Shown piece after piece: positions 1 to 7,678 of a stretch of DNA of 64,000 bases (positions are counted from its first letter, which is position 1; each line of letters starts with the position of its first letter). Location of the stretch: positions 264,187 to 328,186 of the forward strand of contig NZ_MZMV01000001.1 in assembly GCF_002210435.1 (NCBI RefSeq), read 5' to 3'. The DNA is from Micromonospora wenchangensis (lineage in GTDB: Bacteria; Actinomycetota; Actinomycetes; Mycobacteriales; Micromonosporaceae). Under the pieces are notes generated by a model. The model worked only from the letters and a program-made list of their open reading frames with translations, did no database searches and was not told where the DNA came from. A program made the translations under genes and the position numbers.

Positions 1-1180
1 TCTGCGCGACGACGAGCACCCGCTTGCCGTGCGCCATCAGGTGGCAGATCAGGTTGCGGATGGTGTGCGTCTTGCCGGTGCCGGGTGGCCCCTGCACGGC
101 GACGTTGCGGTGCTGGGCGAGCCGGCGGGCGATGGACTCCTGCGCCTCGTTGGTGGGCAGCGGCATGAGCAGCCGCTCCCCCAGCGGCTGCCACCGTTGC
201 GGCTCGTCCTGCGGCATCTCCAGCCGGCTCGGCTCGTGGGCGAGGATGGCGGCGAGCGCGCCGATGCCCGTGGTGTCACCGGTGAGCAGCCGGGCCCGCA
301 GCTCCTCCAGGAACCGGCGCAGCATCCGCTGCCGGGGCCGCACGAACAGCACCCCGGTGTCGTGCACGTGCGGGCCGGTGGGGGCGGGGGCGTCGGCGTC
401 GCGCAGCACCGGGTCGTGGCCGAGGCGGCGCAGCGCCCGCTCGAAGAACTCCCGCCTGTCGAACTCCGCCCAGACGTCGAGGTCGAGCTGCCCGCCGGAC
501 CCGGCCAGGGCCAGCAGTTGCCGCAGGTACCGTTCGTCGAGGCCGGTCAGCGGGTCGGTCTGCAACCGGGCCGGCCCCTGCGGCACCACCCGCACGACCG
601 ACCGGTCGGGGTCGTACTCGACGGCGACCGGGGTCACCACCAGCGGATACCGCACCCGGTTACCGGCGACCTCGGTGTGGATGACGCCGTGACCCCAGAC
701 GAGTTCGTGGCTGGCGGCGGTCATGTCGACCCGGTGCATCAGGTCGAACAGGGCGCGGTGCAGCTGGCGTACCCGCTCGGTGCGGGCGGCCTGCTCGGCC
801 CAGGGCCGCCAGTCCTGCTCCCGCCACTGCTCGAAGCGGGGCCGCAGCCGCGCGATGGTCTCCTCGTCGCCGGTCAGCCTCGGCTCGGCCGGGTAGGGCG
901 GGGTGTCGGCGAGGTGCGCGACGAACTCGACGGGGGTCTTCAGCCGGCGGGGTGCCGCCGGCAGGCCGACCTGGAGCCAGCTCACCCCGTCGGCCGAGAC
1001 GCCCACCTGGCAGTCGGGGTGCTCGGGCAGGTCGTGCTGCCAGAACACGTCCGCTGTGGGCACCGTGCGGGCCGGCTTCTCCAGTTGGGCGCGCACGGCC
1101 ATCAGGTAGTCGACCAGCGCGGTGGTGCGCTCCAGGATCAGCGCGGGCGATTCGATGTCGGACGTGGCGCGGGAGAGCAT
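1..1180 (-). CDS. SF1 helicase-like AAA ATPase, N-terminal part (runs off the left edge)
   Basis: The reading frame opens at ATG 1180 and is still open at base 1, so about 393 residues are visible. Residues 364-371 form a Walker A motif, GPPGTGKT, followed by HTIRNLI. This is the style of the AAA_11 domain of DNA2/NAM7-type superfamily 1 helicases. The 360 residues before it are a non-motor N-terminal region of unknown role. The remaining helicase motifs lie outside the window, so no substrate can be proposed. The ATG was chosen as the first start giving continuous GC3-rich coding. A long opposite-strand frame over the same bases is a codon-bias shadow. The ATPase family is well supported; the exact family is inferred. 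Confidence 0.75.
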   Translation of the reverse strand, partial: MLSRATSDIESPALILERTTALVDYLMAVRAQLEKPARTVPTADVFWQHDLPEHPDCQVGVSADGVSWLQVGLPAAPRRLKTPVEFVAHLADTPPYPAEPRLTGDEETIARLRPRFEQWREQDWRPWAEQAARTERVRQLHRALFDLMHRVDMTAASHELVWGHGVIHTEVAGNRVRYPLVVTPVAVEYDPDRSVVRVVPQGPARLQTDPLTGLDERYLRQLLALAGSGGQLDLDVWAEFDRREFFERALRRLGHDPVLRDADAPAPTGPHVHDTGVLFVRPRQRMLRRFLEELRARLLTGDTTGIGALAAILAHEPSRLEMPQDEPQRWQPLGERLLMPLPTNEAQESIARRLAQHRNVAVQGPPGTGKTHTIRNLICHLMAHGKRVLVVAQ

Positions 1181-1289
1181 GCGGCACCTTTGCTGGCTGT
1201 GGCGGTCCCCGGCACCCTACCGGCGAATTCCTCCCGGACGGGATCTCCGGTCGGCATTCTTCACCTCTGACGGCTGCCTGGTGGTCGTT

Positions 1290-2888
1290 CTACCGTGCGG
1301 CGCTGCGCCGGACGTGACCGGGAATCCCCAACCACCAGGTTGCCGCCCGTCGGACGACGTCCGGCGCGTCGCAGGTGTCGCGCACCCGTCGGAGCAGGAT
1401 GTCGTCGCCACAGATTCCGAGGCTGTAGACGATGCCGGTCAGCGCGGCGAGTCGGGTGTCGTCGCCGGTTCGTGTCCAGGAGTCCAGGTGCCGTGTCACG
1501 GCGTCCGTCCAGAAGCGTCTCGTGCTGGCCCCCCTGAGGTGCCCCAGGCCGAAGCAGGCAGCCCGGACCAGTTCGGCGGGCAGGTTCGCCGCGACGACGA
1601 TCCGCTCCACCGCCGGACGTTCCGGATCGTCGCCGAGCACCCGGACGGCGGTCAGGATCCGCAGGTTCGCCGCCAGCCGGTCGCCCCGCGTCGGTTCGAG
1701 TTCCGCGGCGAGTGCCCGGGCGAGCGGTGGTCCACACGGGGTGGCGGCGACGAGCATCGCCGTATAGAGGCGGACGTCGTTGACCGGGTGGAACAGGATT
1801 TCAGCCACCAGGCACGACAAGGTCTCACCCAGGGTCACGGTGGGATTTCCGCCCAGCTGCGCCATGACCGTTCGGGCGATCCGACCGGCTGTGGCGGCCT
1901 CGGCCGGTGTCGGGACGGGTCCGTGGGCACCCGGCGCACGCCGCGGAGGGCTGTTCGTCGCAGCGCGGAAGCGGTGACCGCGCCGGGTCAGCAGGCCGGC
2001 CAGAACCTGGGCGTCCTCGGCGTGTACGGGGTCGGTCAGCAGATCGTCCACAGTGCCGGCGACAACGCGGAGTTGTTCGGGTGTGAAGTGCCCGAAACGG
2101 ATCTTACGTTCACAGGCCAGCAACGCGCCGCAGAGCGCACGGTCGTTGGTGGGGTCGTCGAGTTGCCGCAGGACCCCCCGGTTGGCGTCCGGATGCCCGG
2201 TGGCGTCCAGCGCACCGACCACCTCGATGAAGATCTGGTTCTCCCGGTCCGCCCCCAGATCCGCGCACGCCGCCACGGCGGCCGGGCCGCAGGACGGGTG
2301 CCCGAGCAGCCGGTTGAGCGCCTCGAACCGCTGCTGCCACGGCACCCCGCTGGCGATGATCATTTCGCTGACCAGCCGCTCGGTCATCCGGGCCCGGGCG
2401 GACCGGGGCGTCAACACCAGGCCGGGTCGCGCAGCGACCAGCCCGGAGAGCCGGTCCCACTGCGCCCCCGTCATCACCGCCGGAGACAACGCCCGGTCGA
2501 GTAGCTCGTCCAACTGCTCCTCGTCGCCAGGCGTCACGGGCCACCGGTCGGCCGCCGTCGCCGCCCCGTCACGGCCCCTGGCGTGTCGACGGAGGACGGC
2601 GACGACGGCGGCGAGCTTGCCCTCGGGCAACTGGAGCAGTTCCTCGTAGCGGGTGACCGCCGCGGAAGGCGGTCGGACGACGCCGGTCTCCCAACGGGAG
2701 ATCCTGCTCTCGGTGACCGAGCCGGTCCAGGAGCCACCACGGAAGGCGGCGGCGAAACGTTTGGCCTGCGCCCACCCCCCGTCTGCGCCGAGCAACCGGT
2801 TGCAGCGCAACAACCAGGCCACGCGCTCGGTGGCGCTCGGCATCGTCCCGGTCCGGCCGAAGGCTGCGGGTGGCGTCAGGTCACTCAT
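1290..2888 (-). CDS. XRE-type HTH transcriptional regulator, large actinobacterial form
   Basis: A 532-residue protein. Roughly residues 17-85 form a Cro/C1-type helix-turn-helix, including the segment SRISRWETGVVRPPSAAVTR. A long, mostly helical Leu/Ala-rich C-terminal region follows that I do not recognise. ATG 2888 (MSDLTPP) was chosen over an in-frame TTG 12 codons upstream, which would put the start inside the AT-rich promoter region. The gene is divergent from the secreted DUF2690 gene, with 134 bp between the two starts, so it may control that gene or itself. No effector-binding domain is recognisable. DNA-binding regulator is confident; the target is inference. Confidence 0.8.
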   Translation of the reverse strand: MSDLTPPAAFGRTGTMPSATERVAWLLRCNRLLGADGGWAQAKRFAAAFRGGSWTGSVTESRISRWETGVVRPPSAAVTRYEELLQLPEGKLAAVVAVLRRHARGRDGAATAADRWPVTPGDEEQLDELLDRALSPAVMTGAQWDRLSGLVAARPGLVLTPRSARARMTERLVSEMIIASGVPWQQRFEALNRLLGHPSCGPAAVAACADLGADRENQIFIEVVGALDATGHPDANRGVLRQLDDPTNDRALCGALLACERKIRFGHFTPEQLRVVAGTVDDLLTDPVHAEDAQVLAGLLTRRGHRFRAATNSPPRRAPGAHGPVPTPAEAATAGRIARTVMAQLGGNPTVTLGETLSCLVAEILFHPVNDVRLYTAMLVAATPCGPPLARALAAELEPTRGDRLAANLRILTAVRVLGDDPERPAVERIVVAANLPAELVRAACFGLGHLRGASTRRFWTDAVTRHLDSWTRTGDDTRLAALTGIVYSLGICGDDILLRRVRDTCDAPDVVRRAATWWLGIPGHVRRSAAR

Positions 2889-3022
2889 GGCAAGTCCCGA
2901 TGCGGAGAGAGTTCGCCCGTGCAATCGATCTTTTAAGACGCTTGTCTATACGTAACGTCATTATGGCGCGCACGTCCATCGACCGGCCGGTGCCACGTCT
3001 CGACCAACCGAGGAGTTCCCCG
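2889..3022. promoter_or_regulatory. Divergent promoter region between XRE regulator and DUF2690 gene
   Basis: A 134-bp spacer. Its core, about 2930-2965, is sharply AT-rich compared with its surroundings and contains TTTTAAGACG and TATACGTAACGTCATTAT. These could supply -10 elements in both directions. No clean operator palindrome was found. The promoter role is inferred from position and composition only. Confidence 0.45.
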
Positions 3023-3457
3023 ATGAAACGTTCCTTCGTGGTCCTGGTGACCGCGGCGCTGTTCGCCGTCACCGCGTTCCTCCTGCCGTCCACCTCCGCC
3101 TCCGCCGGTCCGGGCAGCGGATCAGCAGTCAGCGGGATCGGCATCCAGGCCGGCTGCTACGGCGACTACTGCTCCGGCAAGGACCCCGAGGCGATGGGGT
3201 GCAGCGCCGACGCCTACACCGTCACCAGCGCCTGGACCGGCAGCTACACCGTCGAGCTGCGATGGTCACCGTCCTGCAAGACCAACTGGGCCAGGATCGG
3301 GGCCGGCTACGGCGGCTCGCTCTGGGTGGTCCAGACGACCGGCTACAAGCAGAGCAGCAGCGGGTCCAACGGCTCGTTCCGGTGGACGGCGATGATCTAC
3401 AGCCCGTCACTGCTCTGCCGGGGCGAGGCCGGCTCCACGTACACCAGCTGGGCCTGA
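3023..3457 (+). CDS. Secreted DUF2690-family protein
   Basis: A 144-residue protein that starts at ATG 3023, preceded by GAGGAG at 3010-3015. Residues 1-28 are a classical signal peptide: MKRS, a hydrophobic core, then SASA before GPGSG. The mature part has the DUF2690 pattern, a Cys-rich start (CYGDYCSGKDPEAMGC) followed by a beta-rich stretch with WSPSCKTNWARIG. Four or more cysteines probably form disulfides after export. The family is common in actinomycetes and its function is unknown. It is divergent from a large XRE regulator, and in this family such domains are often paired with HTH proteins. It ends just before a perfect hairpin. Confidence 0.85.
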   Translation: MKRSFVVLVTAALFAVTAFLLPSTSASAGPGSGSAVSGIGIQAGCYGDYCSGKDPEAMGCSADAYTVTSAWTGSYTVELRWSPSCKTNWARIGAGYGGSLWVVQTTGYKQSSSGSNGSFRWTAMIYSPSLLCRGEAGSTYTSWA

Positions 3458-3500
3458 CCTGACGACCCGGCCCGCCGGGTCTCCCCCCGCCCGAACCGGT

Positions 3501-3537
3501 CCGCCGGCCGTCGTGGAACGTTCACGACGGCCGGCGG
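3501..3537. terminator. Perfect 15-bp hairpin terminator between convergent genes
   Basis: Bases 3501-3515 pair perfectly with 3523-3537 around a 7-nt loop, GAACGTT. It sits exactly between the ends of the DUF2690 gene (+) and the APH-fold gene (-), so it can serve both directions. It has no T-tract, as is usual for actinobacterial terminators. Confidence 0.75.
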
Positions 3538-4698
3538 TCAGCCGGTTTCGGCGCTCGTCCGCGCCAGGTTCTCCGGCACGTCCCGGTCGTGGTAGACCCG
3601 CTCGCTCGGCTCGATGCCGGCGAGGAACATCGCGTACACCGCCGCCATCCGCAGCCACGCCACCGGCCGCAGCAGCGCCACCGCCCGTTCCGGCCGGCAG
3701 CCGGGCACGTCGGCCCGCCAGCGCGCGCACCAGTCGGCGACGAGGGCGGCGGCCGGCCCGGCGGGCAACTGCTCGGTCAACCGGAGGATGTCGAAGGCCG
3801 GGTGGCCGACGAACGCGTCACCCCAGTCGATGACGGTGTGCCGCCGCCCGTCGGCGCGGACGTTGCCGGGGTGCAGGTCGCCGTGCACGAGGGTGTCGGG
3901 CAGCCCGCAGCGGGCCACCTCGTCGAGCCGCGTCCCGACGCCGGCGAGCTGCCGGTGCGCCGGATGCAGGGCGAGCGTCGCGCACAGCCACCGGGCCAGG
4001 GCGGCGCCGCGCAGGTCCGGCACTCCGGCGGCGACGAGCCGGTCGACGGCGGGCAGTGTGCGGATCTGGAGGGCGTGGTGCCGGACGGCGATCGTGGCGC
4101 GTTCGGCGGCCTCAGCGCCGTAGCGGTCCTCCCCCGGCACGTGGTCGAGCAGCATCCGCCCCTCGTCGTCGGCGGCGAGCAGGGTGGGGGTGGCCGGGTC
4201 GTCGGCCAGCAGCCGCAGCACCGCCGCCTCGTGCCGGAAGAACACCGGCACCTGCTTGAGCCAGGCGGTGCCGTGCGGCCCGTCGAGCCGCCAGATCGCC
4301 GACAGGTTCCAGGTACGCTGCTGGGCCGACACGGTCGCCGGCCGGCCCAGCCGGTCGAGCTGCGCGGCGGCCCAGGCCAGGCTCGCCGCCGGCCCGCCCG
4401 GCTGCGCGTAGGGCGCGCGCAGCGGATGCGCCGCCGGCTGCACCGCCTCCGCCGGCAGCAGTGGTACGCGGACCGGGCCGGCCGCCTCGGCCAGGTAGCT
4501 GACGTGTCCCCCGGGTGGGCGGCCGCGCCGTCCGGCGAGCAGCCGCAGCACCGTCACGTCGACGTCGTACGCGGCGCGGGCCCCGGCGACGACCGCCGCC
4601 GCGTCCTGCCACCAGGGCACCGGCACGTCGAAGTCGGGTAGCGCGCCGAGCGTCCGGCCGGTGGCGTCGACCAGGACGAGGCGGACGGTGCGGGACAT
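3538..4698 (-). CDS. Aminoglycoside phosphotransferase-fold (APH/choline kinase) protein
   Basis: A 386-residue protein. The kinase fold occupies about residues 115-375. It has a conserved Lys near residue 148 (TAWLKQ), the catalytic loop HGDLHPGN at 272-279 with Asp274, and the metal-binding motif VIDWGD with Asp291. The N-terminal 110 residues look like a short beta-rich, Nudix-like module (RLVLVDATGRTLG) without a Nudix box. These enzymes phosphorylate small molecules. Nothing in the sequence or neighbourhood identifies the substrate, so calling it an antibiotic-resistance gene would be unjustified. Start ATG 4698. Confidence 0.85.
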   Translation of the reverse strand: MSRTVRLVLVDATGRTLGALPDFDVPVPWWQDAAAVVAGARAAYDVDVTVLRLLAGRRGRPPGGHVSYLAEAAGPVRVPLLPAEAVQPAAHPLRAPYAQPGGPAASLAWAAAQLDRLGRPATVSAQQRTWNLSAIWRLDGPHGTAWLKQVPVFFRHEAAVLRLLADDPATPTLLAADDEGRMLLDHVPGEDRYGAEAAERATIAVRHHALQIRTLPAVDRLVAAGVPDLRGAALARWLCATLALHPAHRQLAGVGTRLDEVARCGLPDTLVHGDLHPGNVRADGRRHTVIDWGDAFVGHPAFDILRLTEQLPAGPAAALVADWCARWRADVPGCRPERAVALLRPVAWLRMAAVYAMFLAGIEPSERVYHDRDVPENLARTSAETG

Positions 4699-4776
4699 GC
4701 CCGGACGGTAACGGTGACCCCGGCAGCGGGCGAGCCGATTAGCGCGCCGGAGCGGGCCACCTGGTCACGGGAGGGG

Positions 4777-5514
4777 TCAGCGTCCCGGGTCGATGGCGAG
4801 GATCGCGTCGAGGCCCCGCAGGAAGAGGTCGTCGTCGCTCCACCGTGTGCCGTCGAGGTGGCCGGAGGCGACGAGGGTGGGATAGGCGGCGGGGTTCGCC
4901 ACGAGGTGGCGACGGGCGTCGGCGCGTACCTGGGGATCGTCGGTCTGCCGCCAGGTGGCCTCGGTGAGCGCCGCGCCGATCACGTAGTTGGCCACCAGCC
5001 TGGTCACCACGGCCAGGTGGACGCCGGTGAACCCGGCGCGGACCAGCGCCGACTGCAGGAACTCCGTGCGGGCGAGGACGTGCGGGCCGAGCATGGGGCG
5101 GCCGATCAGGCTCGGCGCCCAGGGGTGGCGGAGCATGGCCGCCCGCCATCCGGACGTCAGTGTGCGGACGTCGTCGCGCCAGTCGGGGCCGGCGGCCGGC
5201 AGCGGCACCTCGCCGAAGATGTGGTCGACCGCCAGGTCGAGGACGTCGTCCCGGGTCGCGACGTGCCAGTAGAGGGCGGTGGGGGTCACGGCGAGGAGTT
5301 CGGCCAGCCGGCGCATGGTCAGCCCGTCGACGCCGGTGCGGTCGAGCAGGTCCACGGCCGCCGTCACGATCCGTTGCCGGGTCAGCGGGGTGGTCCGGCG
5401 GTTGCGGGCCGGCTCCGTCCGGAGCCAGATCGGGGCGGGCCGGCCGTCCGGTCGCCCGGCCGGTCGGTCACTGAATTCGGTCGCGTCCACCCGCAGCAGC
5501 CTAGTACCGTGCAC
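4777..5514 (-). CDS. TetR-family transcriptional regulator
   Basis: Up to 245 residues. After a Pro/Arg-rich N-terminal extension, residues about 43-90 form the TetR DNA-binding domain: TRQRIVTAAVDLLDRTGVDGLTM, then LAVTPTALYWHVATRDDVLDL. The C-terminal part resembles the TetR_C_1 (tetracycline-repressor-like) ligand-binding domain. GTG 5514 is the longest start. GTG 5490, eight codons in, is an alternative that would leave more room for a leader. A 23-bp palindrome lies immediately upstream at 5517-5539, strongly suggesting autoregulation and control of the divergent small gene. The ligand is unknown. Confidence 0.85.
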   Translation of the reverse strand: MHGTRLLRVDATEFSDRPAGRPDGRPAPIWLRTEPARNRRTTPLTRQRIVTAAVDLLDRTGVDGLTMRRLAELLAVTPTALYWHVATRDDVLDLAVDHIFGEVPLPAAGPDWRDDVRTLTSGWRAAMLRHPWAPSLIGRPMLGPHVLARTEFLQSALVRAGFTGVHLAVVTRLVANYVIGAALTEATWRQTDDPQVRADARRHLVANPAAYPTLVASGHLDGTRWSDDDLFLRGLDAILAIDPGR

Positions 5515-5516
5515 AG

Positions 5517-5539
5517 TTAATTTAACGCTGTTAGATTAA
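5517..5539. promoter_or_regulatory. TetR operator palindrome
   Basis: The sequence TTAATTTAAC-GCT-GTTAGATTAA forms a 10-3-10 inverted repeat with one mismatched pair. It is AT-rich in a region of about 70% GC. It lies between the tetR start and the divergent small ORF, where the promoters must be. Binding by the adjacent TetR protein is inferred from architecture. Confidence 0.75.
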
Positions 5540-5589
5540 TGTTCGCCGGGCCGCGTCCCCGGTGGACGGCGGGTACTCGCGGAAGGGCG

Positions 5590-5826
5590 GTGACGACCGT
5601 GCCGCTGATGCGCATCCAACTGGACAGCGACCGGTACACCGCGCGCCGGGTGGTGGGACTGCACCGGGCCGGGAAGGTCCACCGCGAATCCCGGGACGCC
5701 GCCCGCGCCGAAGTGTGGCGGCGGGGGCGCACCCCCGCCGCGGAACCCGTCTTCGTCGGCACCACCAACGGCGAGCCCGTCCGGCTCGTCTACGACGTCG
5801 AGGTCTACCGGGACGTCGTCGGGTAG
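5590..5826 (+). CDS. Small hypothetical protein divergent from tetR
   Basis: A 78-residue basic, soluble protein. The proposed start is GTG 5590, with GGAAGGG at 5581-5587 close upstream. ATG 5539 is also in frame but falls on the edge of the operator palindrome. The sequence has RYTARRVVGLHRAGKVHRES and an acidic C-terminus, and no family was recognised. GC3 is high throughout, supporting real coding. Its position across the operator suggests it is the target of the TetR regulator. No function can be assigned. Confidence 0.5.
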   Translation: MTTVPLMRIQLDSDRYTARRVVGLHRAGKVHRESRDAARAEVWRRGRTPAAEPVFVGTTNGEPVRLVYDVEVYRDVVG

Positions 5827-5841
5827 ACCCCCGCCGGGCGG

Positions 5842-6225
5842 TCAGCGGACCGGGTCGTGGGTGCCGCGCGGGACACCCGGGCGGCAACGGCGCAACCGGT
5901 CCGCCGCCATCCGGCCACCGACGGCCAGGCCGTGCCGCTCGACGGCGGCCAGCCCGTACGCGCTGCACGTCGGGGTGTAGCGGCACTGGCCCGGCCAGCG
6001 GTGCGACAACCACCGCCGGTAACCGAGGATCGCCGCCCGGCCCGCCCGGTCCACCACCGGCGCCCGGCTCACCCGGGCCGCGCCCGCGCCGAGGGTGAGC
6101 AGCAGGGAGAACAGGCCGAAGTCGCAGCAGGGCAGGCCGTCACAGTCGCAGCCGTCGCAGTCGGCGTCGCACCAGTCGCGCTTCTTCTTGCGCTGCTTAC
6201 GCTTGAAATGGATCACGCCGTACAT
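5842..6225 (-). CDS. yidD: YidD-family membrane protein insertion efficiency factor with Cys-rich N-terminus
   Basis: A 127-residue protein. The C-terminal 65 residues carry the YidD signature: GYRRWLSHRW, then PGQCRYTPTCSAYGLAAVERHG, then RRCRP. YidD assists YidC-dependent membrane protein insertion from the cytoplasmic face. The N-terminus is unusual. A Lys/Arg cluster (residues 8-16) is followed by six Cys between residues 19 and 34 interleaved with Asp, then a hydrophobic stretch. The canonical actinobacterial copy sits in rnpA-yidC; this locus has neither gene, so it is probably a paralogue. Confidence 0.85.
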   Translation of the reverse strand: MYGVIHFKRKQRKKKRDWCDADCDGCDCDGLPCCDFGLFSLLLTLGAGAARVSRAPVVDRAGRAAILGYRRWLSHRWPGQCRYTPTCSAYGLAAVERHGLAVGGRMAADRLRRCRPGVPRGTHDPVR

Positions 6226-6338
6226 GATGCGACGGTCGCGCCAGCCCCGCTGTCGGGGCCGCCGGTGGGCCGAAGTGGCGGCATCAACCGGGGCCGGACA
6301 CCACTACTTCGCCCCAACCGCGAGGAACACCCCAGGGG

Positions 6339-7430
6339 TCAGCGGTTGACGGTGCGGCGGACGCCGTCGTGGCCGGCGCACGGCTTCGGCAGTCCACCGG
6401 TCAGGCTGACCGCGCCGTCGCGGCACAGCACCAGGTAGCCCCGCCCGGCCCAGAACTGCGGCACACAGTCGAACCAGTCGCAGACCCGGTGGTCGGGCTC
6501 ACGGACCCGCTCGCCGCCGCAGTAGTCGTACCCCATCGGGTTGGCCGGCGCACCGCAGCGCCGCTCCCGCACCACGGACGGTGACGGGGACGGCTGTGGC
6601 GGCCCGGTACGCGGCCGGGTGACGACCGGAGCGGGCGCGGCGGTGGCCGCCGACGCCACCTCCGGGGTGACCGGCGGATCGGACTCGACCAACACGGCCG
6701 GCACCACCAGGGTCAGCGCGGCGGCCACCGCGACGGTGCGCCGCCCGCCGGGGACGCGGGCGCTGATCCGGGCCTGCGCGGGGGTGGCGATCGCCGGCCG
6801 GAACGGCGCGACCTCGGCATGGGTGGCGATCAGCTCGTCGAGCTGGGCGAGGACGGCGGGCCGCTGCTCGATGGCGTCGGCGAAGGCCAGGGTCAGCACG
6901 AACCGGAACTCGGCCGCCGCGCCCGGCGGCAGTAGCACGCCGGAGGTCTGCCGCCGGTCCAGGACCTGGATCAGGGTGACCGGGGCCGCCGGGTCGTGCA
7001 GCAGCCCGGTCATCCTCCCGTACGCCCAGTCGCGCCGGCCACGCCCGCCGACCAGGACCAGCCGGCGGTTGGTGACCACCGCGATCCCGGCGTCGGTGGC
7101 CCGGACCCCGTCGGGCAGCCGGTGGCGCAACGGCCCCGGCTCCGCCTCGACGACCAGGTCGGGGGCGGGCAGCACGGTGGTGTGCCGGACCTCGACCAGC
7201 TGCGCGCCGGGCATCGTCCACAGGACCGCCTCGCCGGGGCTCAACGCCAACGGCAGGCCGACCCCGGCCGCCGCGGTGCCCCGCAGGCCGACGGCGAGGG
7301 CCCGCAGCCGACGGAGTTCGTCGTCGCGGCGTCGCCAGGCCCGCTCGACGGCGCGGTAGGCCCGCCGTCGTCGTTCGTTCTGCTGCCGCGCCCAGGTGTA
7401 GCGCCAGGTGGAACCCGTCGAATCAGTCAT
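6339..7430 (-). CDS. Hypothetical protein with single membrane span and Cys-containing C-terminal domain
   Basis: A 363-residue protein from ATG 7430 (MTDSTGS), with GGAGGGG about 10 nt upstream. The frame extends further upstream but would overlap the promoter region shared with the gluconokinase gene. Residues about 20-45 are Arg-rich and helical. Residues 60-200 form a beta-rich domain resembling PH-like or short-chain sensing folds, but I cannot name it. A single membrane span lies at about 232-248. A Pro/Ser/Thr linker follows, then a small domain of about 65 residues with five Cys and a WFDCVPQFW motif, presumably outside the cell. The function is unknown. Confidence 0.7.
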   Translation of the reverse strand: MTDSTGSTWRYTWARQQNERRRRAYRAVERAWRRRDDELRRLRALAVGLRGTAAAGVGLPLALSPGEAVLWTMPGAQLVEVRHTTVLPAPDLVVEAEPGPLRHRLPDGVRATDAGIAVVTNRRLVLVGGRGRRDWAYGRMTGLLHDPAAPVTLIQVLDRRQTSGVLLPPGAAAEFRFVLTLAFADAIEQRPAVLAQLDELIATHAEVAPFRPAIATPAQARISARVPGGRRTVAVAAALTLVVPAVLVESDPPVTPEVASAATAAPAPVVTRPRTGPPQPSPSPSVVRERRCGAPANPMGYDYCGGERVREPDHRVCDWFDCVPQFWAGRGYLVLCRDGAVSLTGGLPKPCAGHDGVRRTVNR

Positions 7431-7678
7431 CGCCACGCCGACCCCTCCGCCGTGCGAGCCACCAACCGGGGTGTTCACCCGGCACAACGGCAGCGACAAG
7501 ACCGACGGACCCGGCATTACGGATTTACCACCCGATCGGGGGATGGAAATCCACCCGACCGCAGCGACCGCACACCGGTTCACCTTCCGGTTCTCCGCCG
7601 TGCGGGGTGCTGCCGGCGTCGGTAACGTCAGCCGCAGCCGGGCGACGCCGACCGCGCCGCCGACGCGAAGGGGGGCCC
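7431..7678. promoter_or_regulatory. Divergent promoter region upstream of gluconokinase
   Basis: A 248-bp spacer between divergent genes, with no credible ORF. It contains an imperfect inverted repeat around 7521-7555 (GATTTACCACCCGAT, then a related GGGGGATGGAAATC arm). That could be a sugar-responsive operator, but the arms differ in length and the call is weak. Confidence 0.3.

Noticed and set aside
3538..4698. Aminoglycoside resistance gene
   Set aside because: Only the general kinase fold is visible; nothing ties it to aminoglycosides.
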